A stretch of DNA of 7,757 nt from JBOGDS01 sp050743075. Lineage in GTDB: Bacteria; Actinomycetota; Actinomycetes; Jiangellales; Jiangellaceae. A program made the position numbers and the translations under genes. A model generated the notes under the pieces. It ran no database searches and was not told the origin of the DNA. It saw only the letters and a program-made list of their open reading frames with translations. The DNA is taken from positions 1 through 7,757 of the forward strand of contig JBOGDS010000125.1 of assembly GCA_050743075.1 (NCBI GenBank). Direction: 5' to 3'. Positions 1 through 5,561 of the stretch are shown here, one piece after another. Numbering within the stretch: position 1 is the first letter of the stretch; each line of letters begins with the position of its first letter.

Positions 1-599
1 GAGTGCTCGACCTCGATGTCCGACAGCGCGGTGTGGCAGCGCACGCACCAGTTGATGATGCGCTCGGCCCGGTAGATCAACCCGTCGTCGTAGAGCCGCT
101 TGAAGATCGTCTGCACGGCCCGAGACAGGCCGTCGTCCATGGTGAACCGCTCCCGGCTCCACGCGACACCGTCGCCGAGCCGGCGCATTTGATCTAGGAT
201 CTTGCCGCCGGACTCGGCCTTCCACTCCCAGACCTTCGCCACGAACGCATCCCGGCCCAGGTCGTGGCGGGACACGCCTTCGCGGGACAGCTCGCGTTCG
301 ACCACGTTCTGGGTGGCGATGCCGGCGTGGTCCATGCCCGGCATCCACAGCGCCTCGTAGCCCTGCATCCGCCGCCGGCGCACCAGCGCGTCGATCAGCG
401 TGTGCTCGTACGCGTGGCCCAGATGCAGCGAGCCGGTGACGTTCGGCGGCGGGATGACCACGCAGAACGGCGGCTTGTCGCTCTTCTCGTCGGCCTCGAA
501 GTAGCCGCGCTCGACCCACCGCTCGTAAAGCCGACCCTCTACCTCGGCCGGCGCGAACGTCGTCGGCAGGGAGGTGTCAGGGCGTGGGGTCGCGGTCAT
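1..599 (-). CDS. valS: Valyl-tRNA synthetase, N-terminal part (cut by the left edge)
   Basis: Cytoplasmic class I aminoacyl-tRNA synthetase that joins valine to tRNA-Val. The visible 199 residues run from an ATG at 599-597 to the window edge with no stop. Seen directly: PPPNVTGSLHLGH, which holds the class I HIGH-type signature as HLGH at residues 59-62, followed by WMPGMDHAGIATQ at about residues 85-97, the form typical of ValS rather than IleS or LeuS. Further on are KVWEWK (122-127) and a cysteine-bearing CVRCHTALSDIEVE stretch (185-198) entering the editing-domain region. The KMSKS loop, most of the editing domain and the anticodon-binding domain lie outside the window. The ATG is favoured because a -10-like box sits 7 nt upstream and the N-terminus has the usual length. 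The gene is divergent from the M20 gene and shows no frame damage. Confidence 0.97.
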   Translation of the reverse strand, partial: MTATPRPDTSLPTTFAPAEVEGRLYERWVERGYFEADEKSDKPPFCVVIPPPNVTGSLHLGHAYEHTLIDALVRRRRMQGYEALWMPGMDHAGIATQNVVERELSREGVSRHDLGRDAFVAKVWEWKAESGGKILDQMRRLGDGVAWSRERFTMDDGLSRAVQTIFKRLYDDGLIYRAERIINWCVRCHTALSDIEVEH

Positions 600-606
600 A
601 GCGCCG

Positions 607-612
607 ATTCTA
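607..612 (-). promoter_or_regulatory. Candidate -10 box for valS, leaderless transcript
   Basis: On the minus strand the hexamer TAGAAT fits the actinobacterial TANNNT -10 consensus. Only 7 nt (606-600) separate it from the A of the valS ATG, so transcription would start at or next to the start codon. No Shine-Dalgarno sequence could fit in such a leader, which agrees with the many leaderless mRNAs known in actinobacteria. No convincing -35 hexamer is seen 17-18 nt upstream. Confidence 0.45.
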
Positions 613-616
613 TGAG

Positions 617-636
617 GATCGTCGGGTCGCACGATC
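617..636. repeat. Short inverted repeat in the valS/M20 divergent region
   Basis: GATCGT (617-622) and ACGATC (631-636) form 6-bp arms around an 8-nt centre. The repeat lies just upstream of the candidate valS -10 box, where it could be an operator shared by the two divergent genes. A repeat this short can arise by chance in GC-rich DNA, and no known operator consensus is recognised. Confidence 0.2.
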
Positions 637-712
637 GCTACCTGCGCGGCCCGTCGAACCTCGTCTGCGCCGACGAGGACACCGGCGCCGATCGGGTCCA
701 CCATGGAACACC

Positions 713-1891
713 GTGACCACTCTGTCGCCCGATCCGGGCACCCTGCGCCGCCTCCTCGACGATGCCCACGACCGATTGCCGGCGATGCTGGCCGACATCG
801 AGCGGCTGGTCCGGGTGGAGTCGCCGTCGGCGGACCTCGCTGCGGTGGCCGCGGGGGCGGAGGCGGTCGCCGCCGTGCTCCTCGACCGGCTCGGCGCCCG
901 CCCGGAGGTGCTGGAGCGCGACGGTGTGACGCATCTGCGGCTGCGGCTCGGGGTCGAGTCGGGTGCTGGCGCGCCGCCGCGGGTGGTGCTGCTGTGCCAC
1001 CAAGACACGGTGTGGCCGATCGGCACGCTGGACCGGCTGCCGTTCGAGCACGCCGACGGGATCCTGCGCGGGCCGGGATCGTTCGACATGCTCACCGGAC
1101 TGGTGATGGCGATCCACGCGATCGCCGCCGTGCGCAGCGTGGCCGGCGACGGCGCCGTCGCGGACGTCTGCCTGCTCGTCACTGGCGACGAGGAGACCGG
1201 GTCGGTGACCTCTCGATCGCTCATCCTGGACGAGGCGGTGGCCGCCGCGGCCGTGCTGGTGCCCGAGGCGTCGGCGGACAGCGGCGCGTTGAAGGTCGTC
1301 CGCAAGGGCGTGGCGCTCTACCAGGTGGAGGCGCGGGGCCGGGCCGCGCATGCCGGCCTCGAGCCGGAGGCGGGGATCAACGCGGGCCTGGAGCTGGCCG
1401 CGCAGCTGCCGGTGGTGGCGGGGCTGGGCGACGCGAGCGCGGGGACGACGGTGACGCCGACGACGCTTTCCGGTGGCACGACGACCAACACGGTCCCGGC
1501 CCGCGCCCGGGTCGACGTCGACGCCCGCGCGAGCTCCGCCGCCGAACTGGACCGGGTCGACCGGGCCATCCGGGCCTTGACCCCGGTCCTGCCGGGCGCG
1601 GAGGTCGTCGTGACCGGCGGGCTCAACCGTCCGCCGCTGGAGCGGCCCGCCTCGGAGCAGCTCTACGCCCGGTATGCCGCCCTGGCGACGACGCTCGGGC
1701 TGCCGGTGCCCGACGGTGTGGCCGTCGGCGGCGGGTCGGACGGCAACTTCACCGGCGGTGCGGGCATCCCGACGCTCGACGGGCTCGGCGCGGTCGGCGG
1801 CGGCGCGCACGCCGACCACGAGCACGTGGTGGTCGCCGAGATCGCGCCACGCACCGCGCTGCTGGCCGGGATGGTGCTCTCAGCGCGGTGA
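713..1891 (+). CDS. M20 family zinc metallopeptidase/deacylase (glutamate carboxypeptidase type)
   Basis: A 392-residue two-zinc amidohydrolase of the M20/ArgE/carboxypeptidase G2 family, which cleaves C-terminal or N-acyl amide bonds of amino acids. The metal site is complete: His96 and Asp98 (CHQDTVWP), bridging Asp125 (GPGSFDML), catalytic Glu160 and ligand Glu161 (TGDEETGS), Glu185 (VPEAS) and His366 (GGGAHADHE). The spacings His96-Asp125 (29) and Glu161-Glu185 (24) match my recollection of carboxypeptidase G2. A dimerisation-type domain spans about 200-310, with His213 (AAHAG) and Asn259. No signal peptide is seen, so it is probably cytoplasmic. The GTG start gives the usual family N-terminus; only a weak GGA (705-707) precedes it. 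Unusual: the common DMKGG after the bridging Asp reads DMLTG here. It converges on the deacylase gene with a 12-bp overlap. The context suggests an N-acyl-L-amino acid deacylase (for example desuccinylase) role, but a peptidase role is equally allowed by the sequence. Confidence 0.9.
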   Translation: MTTLSPDPGTLRRLLDDAHDRLPAMLADIERLVRVESPSADLAAVAAGAEAVAAVLLDRLGARPEVLERDGVTHLRLRLGVESGAGAPPRVVLLCHQDTVWPIGTLDRLPFEHADGILRGPGSFDMLTGLVMAIHAIAAVRSVAGDGAVADVCLLVTGDEETGSVTSRSLILDEAVAAAAVLVPEASADSGALKVVRKGVALYQVEARGRAAHAGLEPEAGINAGLELAAQLPVVAGLGDASAGTTVTPTTLSGGTTTNTVPARARVDVDARASSAAELDRVDRAIRALTPVLPGAEVVVTGGLNRPPLERPASEQLYARYAALATTLGLPVPDGVAVGGGSDGNFTGGAGIPTLDGLGAVGGGAHADHEHVVVAEIAPRTALLAGMVLSAR

Positions 1892-3364
1892 GCCGCGCAG
1901 CGCGCGGCCCGGCATCGCGTGCGGGTCCAGGTCGCCGTCGCGCACCACGAACGCGCCTCCGACGATGAGGTGCCGGACACCCTGGGCCGGCCGCGTGGGG
2001 TCGAGGTACGTCGCCGCGTCGGTGACCCGGTCCGGATCGAGGACGACGACGTCGGCGTCCGCGCCCACGCCCAGATGCCCCTTGCGGCGGGCGTCCGGCG
2101 CGACATCGTCGAGCACCCGGGCCGGCAGGTAGGAACAGCGGCGGAACGCCTCGAGCCAGGTCCAGGCCTGCGACTCGCGCACCATCAGGCGCAGCGACCG
2201 GGTGTACGTGCCGGCGGTCCGCGGGTGGGTGACGCCGCCCGGAGGCAGCGGCCAGACCGAGGTCTCGTGTGATCCGTCCGGCCAGAACACCGGCATCGCG
2301 TCGCTGGCCACGATCGCGTCGAGGAACTCCAACGGCCGGCGGAGCAACGCCTGGTCCGCCGGGTCGGACTCGTCGAGGAGCTCCACGATGCACGGCGCGC
2401 CGGGGTCGGTCCGCCGCAGCTCCCGCAACCGGGCGTCGTCGGCGATCCGTTCGCCGCTGCCGACCATGACCAGGCTGGACGGCGACAGGCCGCGTCGGCC
2501 GAGCAGTTCCGGCGCCAGGAACGCCGCACCGATCGCCGTGCTGCCCGAGCCGTAGGGATAGCACTCGACGGTGACCCGGGACCCGTCGGCGCGGGCGCGG
2601 TCGAGCATCGCCAGGACGCGGTCCAGGTGCCGGCCCGACGTGCTGTTGACGTGGCAATGGTGCATCGCGGCGCCGGTCTCCGCCGCCGCGACGACCACCT
2701 CCTCGGACCCGTCGACCGGCGTGTCCGGGTCCATCTCGACCAGGTCGCGCACATGCGTGAACGTCGGCGCCCCGGCCTTCGCCGCGAGCGCTGCGACCGC
2801 GAGGTACTCCCCCGGCGCCGACCGCGGCGCGTAGCCGAGCAGCACCCCGATGCCGAGTGCTCCGTGCTCCAGCTCCCGCCCGAGCAGCGACAACCAGGCC
2901 CGCATCTCCGTCGGCGACGAGGACCGCTGCCAGTCCGGGCGGCCCAGGACCTCCAGTCCGCTGCCGAAGTCGGCGTCCTGCCGCTCGCCCAGCAGCACCT
3001 CCGCCCGCGCGCCGCCCCACGACGCTGAGAAGCCATAGTGCAGCGGGCGTCCCTCCGCGGCCGCGCGCTGGTAGGCGCGTTCGACCGGCAGCAGGCCGGC
3101 TTCGAGATCCAGCGCCGTCGTCACTCCGTCGAGGGCCTGGAGCCGCTGCGCCGCCACCATGTGCACGTGGCTGTGCAGGTCGACGAAACCCGGACCCACC
3201 ACCATCCCGGCGACGTCGACGATCGTCGCATCGACCGGCGAGGCCAGGTCCGTGCCGACCCCCGCGATCCGGGCGTCCGCCACCAGGACGTCGGCCACGC
3301 CGTACCGGCCGCTGCCCGGGTCGGCCACCGTCCCGCCGCGCAGCAGCACCGCCGGTCCCGTCAC
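1880..3364 (-). CDS. Amidohydrolase, N-acyl-D-amino-acid deacylase (D-aminoacylase) type
   Basis: A 494-residue amidohydrolase-superfamily protein. Family members hydrolyse N-acyl-D-amino acids to the free D-amino acid and a carboxylate. Domain order: a small N-terminal beta sandwich, a TIM barrel opening with GPGFVDLHSHVH (metal ligands His64 and His66), then GVTTALDLEAG with Glu88, THVRD (His204), HHCHVNSTS (His238), a probable catalytic Asp354 (IVASDAMP), the family-typical THPRTAGTYTRSLR (379-392), and a C-terminal sandwich with HLGVGADADVVVLDP. Characterised D-aminoacylases carry a cysteine near the Glu88 position; the Glu form is, from memory, common in proteins labelled D-glutamate deacylase. 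The GTG start is fixed by a strong Shine-Dalgarno 5 nt upstream; the frame stays open further upstream, but that part does not resemble the family. No signal peptide is seen. It is divergent from the GNAT-racemase pair and overlaps the M20 gene tail to tail. The acyl group and amino acid preference are unknown. Confidence 0.87.
   Translation of the reverse strand: MTGPAVLLRGGTVADPGSGRYGVADVLVADARIAGVGTDLASPVDATIVDVAGMVVGPGFVDLHSHVHMVAAQRLQALDGVTTALDLEAGLLPVERAYQRAAAEGRPLHYGFSASWGGARAEVLLGERQDADFGSGLEVLGRPDWQRSSSPTEMRAWLSLLGRELEHGALGIGVLLGYAPRSAPGEYLAVAALAAKAGAPTFTHVRDLVEMDPDTPVDGSEEVVVAAAETGAAMHHCHVNSTSGRHLDRVLAMLDRARADGSRVTVECYPYGSGSTAIGAAFLAPELLGRRGLSPSSLVMVGSGERIADDARLRELRRTDPGAPCIVELLDESDPADQALLRRPLEFLDAIVASDAMPVFWPDGSHETSVWPLPPGGVTHPRTAGTYTRSLRLMVRESQAWTWLEAFRRCSYLPARVLDDVAPDARRKGHLGVGADADVVVLDPDRVTDAATYLDPTRPAQGVRHLIVGGAFVVRDGDLDPHAMPGRALRGSPR
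1892..1908. terminator. GC-rich hairpin directly after the M20 stop codon
   Basis: A perfect 7-bp inverted repeat (GCCGCGC / GCGCGGC) with a 3-nt loop begins at the base after the M20 TGA. There is no T-run after it, as in the U-tract-less terminators proposed for actinobacteria. The hairpin lies inside the 3' end of the oppositely oriented deacylase gene (the region coding for its last residues), so it may act mainly on M20 transcripts. This is inferred from structure only. Confidence 0.4.
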
Positions 3365-3369
3365 CGCCG

Positions 3370-3376
3370 CCTCCTC
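3370..3376 (-). promoter_or_regulatory. Strong Shine-Dalgarno fixing the GTG start of the deacylase
   Basis: On the minus strand GAGGAGG occupies 3376-3370 and is followed by 5 nt before GTG at 3364-3362. It is the best ribosome binding site in the window and decides the start over longer in-frame alternatives upstream. Confidence 0.75.
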
Positions 3377-3392
3377 GTCGTCGTCCGCGCCC

Positions 3393-3398
3393 ACGGTA
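3393..3398 (-). promoter_or_regulatory. Possible -10 box for the deacylase gene
   Basis: TACCGT on the minus strand fits the TANNNT pattern. It would place the transcript start near 3386 and give a leader of about 22 nt that contains the GAGGAGG site. No -35 element matches at 17-19 nt, so this is a weak call. Confidence 0.25.
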
Positions 3399-3626
3399 GG
3401 CGGTACGCGCACGCGGCGGCCTTGTCCGTCCCGACGAGCGACGGGTCGAATACTGGTCCGCCGCCACGATGCCCGCCGCGGGCTGCTCGATGACCCTGAA
3501 CGGGTGCACATCTGCAAGGACGGACGCGCAGCACGGCCCGGCGCCCCCGAACGACTCGCGAGCGGTGGCTCCGCGGGGACGTTCGACGCACGCCGCCAGG
3601 CCGACGACGCCGCGACGTCCTCCGGT

Positions 3627-4424
3627 GTGCGCGTCCGGGAACTCCACACGGCGCAGGACTGCCGCGCCCTGGTCGAGGTGTTCAACCGGATCTGGTCGGC
3701 GCCGACCGACGCCGACCTCATCGAGATGGGCGTGCTGGTCGCCCTGGCGCATGCCGGCAACTACGTCACGCTCGCCGAACGCGACGGTGTTCCCGTCGGC
3801 GGCGCCGTCGGGTTCTTCGGCCCGGCGGGGCGGCCGTTCCACTCGCACATCGTCGGCGTGCTGTCGCCGGTGGCCGGGCGCGGCGTGGGCCGGGCGATCA
3901 AGCTGCACCAGCGGGCCTGGTGCCTCGACCGCGGGACGACGAGGATGACCTGGACGTATGACCCCCTGGTGGCCCGCAACGCGTACTTCAACGTGCGCAC
4001 GCTCGGTGCCGTCCCGACGGTGTACCACCACGACTTCTACGGACCGATGAGCGACGGCATCAACGCGGGCCAACTCACCGACCGCATGGTGATCGATTGG
4101 AACCTGGTGCGCTCCGGGCGACACCAGCCGGACGGGCGGCCGGACGGCGCGGTGCCCGCCGAGAGAACATCGGCGCACGTCGCCGTGGCCAACGACGGCG
4201 ACCGGCCGGGACCCTGGACCCCGCCGCCGCCGTCCCATCGAGGGCCGGTGCTCGTCGGCATCCCGCGCGACGTCGAGGCGCTGCGCCGGGATACCGGCGA
4301 CGTCGCGATGCGGTGGCGGGAGACGACCCGAACGGCGTTCACCGACCTGCTCGGCGGCGGCTGGCGGATCATGGACTACCTGCCCTCGGGCCACTACGTC
4401 CTGCGAAGGAGTCACCCGTCGTGA
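3627..4424 (+). CDS. GNAT-family N-acyltransferase (COG3375-like)
   Basis: A 265-residue protein of the GCN5-related acyltransferase superfamily, which moves an acyl group from acyl-CoA to an amine. Seen directly: an N-terminal strand-helix (RVRELHTAQDCRALVEVFNRIW), a central strand pair around 46-66 ending in GGAVGFFGP, and the acyl-CoA pyrophosphate-binding segment GVLSPVAGRGVGRAIKLHQ (77-95) with its AGRGVGR loop. It continues into WTYDPLVARNAYFNVRTLGA (109-128), highly typical of the COG3375 subgroup. A proline-rich linker (about 195-205) leads to a C-terminal tail that ends in VLRRSHPS. The GTG start places the family motif at the N-terminus, but no Shine-Dalgarno is seen before it; an in-frame GTG at 3504 would add 41 residues with no likeness to the family. 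The stop overlaps the racemase start by 4 bp, so the two are very probably co-translated. In Geobacillus a GNAT enzyme beside such a racemase succinylates D-amino acids; the same role here is inference. Confidence 0.83.
   Translation: MRVRELHTAQDCRALVEVFNRIWSAPTDADLIEMGVLVALAHAGNYVTLAERDGVPVGGAVGFFGPAGRPFHSHIVGVLSPVAGRGVGRAIKLHQRAWCLDRGTTRMTWTYDPLVARNAYFNVRTLGAVPTVYHHDFYGPMSDGINAGQLTDRMVIDWNLVRSGRHQPDGRPDGAVPAERTSAHVAVANDGDRPGPWTPPPPSHRGPVLVGIPRDVEALRRDTGDVAMRWRETTRTAFTDLLGGGWRIMDYLPSGHYVLRRSHPS
4406..4411 (+). promoter_or_regulatory. Ribosome binding site of the racemase, inside the GNAT gene
   Basis: AAGGAG lies 9 nt before the GTG at 4421. It supports that start, from which residue 1 falls directly before the family N-terminus KLREITLHRLRMPL, rather than any upstream in-frame start inside the GNAT gene. 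Confidence 0.7.
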
Positions 4425-5539
4425 AGCTCCGCGAGATCACCCTGCACCGGCTCCGGATGCCGCTCGTCAGCCCGTTCACGACGTCTTTCGGCACGCAGGC
4501 GGAGCGCGACACCTACCTGGTCGAGGCGGCGCTGGACACCGGGTCCGCGACGGTCACCGGCTGGGGCGAGTGCGTGGCGATGGCGGCCCCGCTCTACTCG
4601 TCCGAGCATCTCGCGGGCGCGGCGGAGGTCACCCGGCGCTGGCTCGCGCCGGCGCTGTTCGGCGTCGCCGACCTGACCGCCGAGACCGTCGGCCACCACT
4701 TGCGCCACATCGTCGGCCACCCGATGGCCAAGGCGGCGGTGGAGATGGCGGTACTGGACGCCCAGCTGCGGGCGGCGGACCAGTCGTTCGCGTCCTATCT
4801 GGGCGTCACCCGGCGCGTCGTGCCGTCCGGCGTCTCGGTCGGGATCCAGGGCTCCCCGGCGGACCTGGTTCGCGTCGTCGGCGACTACCTCGAGCAGGGC
4901 TACGCGCGGATCAAACTGAAGATCAAGCCCGGGGCCGACATCGAGTTCGTGGCCGCCGTCCGGCGGGAGTTCGGCGACGACGTACCGCTCCAGGTCGACG
5001 CGAACGCCGCCTACACGCTGGCCGACGCCGCCCACCTGCGCCGGCTGGACGTCTTCGGCCTCCTGCTCGTGGAACAGCCGCTCGGCGAGTCCGACCTTCG
5101 CCAGCACGCCGAGCTCGCCCGGCAGATGCGCACGCCGATCTGCCTGGACGAGTCCGTGGTGTCCACGGAGGCCGCGGCCGACGCGATCAGCCTGGGCGCA
5201 GCCGCCGTGATCAACATCAAGCCCGGACGGGTGGGCGGCTACCTCGAGGCTCGTCGCATCCACGATCTCGCCCGGGCCCACGGGGTGGCCGTCTGGTGTG
5301 GCGGCATGCTCGAGACGGGCGTCGGCCGGGCCGCCAACGCCGCGCTCGCCGGCCTGCCCGGCTTCACTCTCCCCGGCGACATCTCCGGGTCGAGCCGCTT
5401 CTACACCCGCGACATCACCGACGAGATCGTGATGCGCGACGGCACGGTAGCCGTGCCCGACCGCCCCGGGTTCGGGGTGGAAGTCCGGCCGGATCGGCTG
5501 GCCGAGTTCTCCACCGGCAGCGAAACGCTCATCCAGTGA
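4421..5539 (+). CDS. N-acylamino acid racemase / o-succinylbenzoate synthase (MenC-type enolase superfamily)
   Basis: A 372-residue enolase-superfamily enzyme of the muconate-lactonizing subgroup. Relatives interconvert N-acyl (often N-succinyl) D- and L-amino acids and may also dehydrate SHCHC to o-succinylbenzoate in menaquinone synthesis. The active site is complete: RIKLKIKPG with general base Lys167, metal ligands Asp193 (QVDANAAY), Glu218 (LVEQPLG) and Asp243 (CLDESVVS), and second base Lys267 (INIKPGRVGG). From memory, all five sit exactly four residues later than Lys163, Asp189, Glu214, Asp239 and Lys263 of the Amycolatopsis racemase, and the length is nearly the same (368). The N-terminal capping domain has LVSPFTTSFGTQAERD and the usual GWGECVA. 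The start is fixed by AAGGAG and a GTGA overlap with the GNAT gene. No other menaquinone gene is in view, whereas acyltransferase, deacylase and M20 genes are, so racemase is preferred over MenC as the biological role. The stop is 22 bp from the convergent M13 gene end. Confidence 0.92.
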   Translation: MKLREITLHRLRMPLVSPFTTSFGTQAERDTYLVEAALDTGSATVTGWGECVAMAAPLYSSEHLAGAAEVTRRWLAPALFGVADLTAETVGHHLRHIVGHPMAKAAVEMAVLDAQLRAADQSFASYLGVTRRVVPSGVSVGIQGSPADLVRVVGDYLEQGYARIKLKIKPGADIEFVAAVRREFGDDVPLQVDANAAYTLADAAHLRRLDVFGLLLVEQPLGESDLRQHAELARQMRTPICLDESVVSTEAAADAISLGAAAVINIKPGRVGGYLEARRIHDLARAHGVAVWCGGMLETGVGRAANAALAGLPGFTLPGDISGSSRFYTRDITDEIVMRDGTVAVPDRPGFGVEVRPDRLAEFSTGSETLIQ

Positions 5540-5561
5540 TTTCCCGATGGCTGCGCGAGCG

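Larger units (their letters stand above)
3365..3626. promoter_or_regulatory. Divergent intergenic region between the deacylase and GNAT genes
   Basis: This 262-bp stretch separates two gene starts pointing away from each other and should hold the promoters of both. Open frames run through it on both strands, but none gives a recognisable protein, and several are simple upstream extensions of the flanking genes. A -10-like box and a Shine-Dalgarno for the deacylase are listed separately. I could not find a convincing promoter for the GNAT-racemase pair; an A/T-richer patch around 3447-3454 is the only likely spot. Confidence 0.4.

Noticed and set aside
703..1968. An alternative ATG-started frame overlapping the M20 gene
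   Set aside because: It reads low-complexity Gly/Arg sequence, while the frame starting with GTG at 713 carries all M20 catalytic motifs.
3361..3591. A 76-codon minus-strand frame in the divergent region
   Set aside because: Arg-rich, with no recognisable motif and no ribosome binding site; it overlaps the deacylase start region.
3365..3760. N-terminal extension of the deacylase by 132 residues upstream of GTG 3364
   Set aside because: The extension has no family likeness, overlaps the GNAT gene, and the perfect Shine-Dalgarno sits directly before GTG 3364.
1749..4415. An 888-codon open frame on the minus strand antisense to the GNAT gene and the M20 end
   Set aside because: It is rich in Arg, Gly and Pro, resembles no family, and runs over the well-supported deacylase and GNAT genes in other frames; it is a by-product of high GC.
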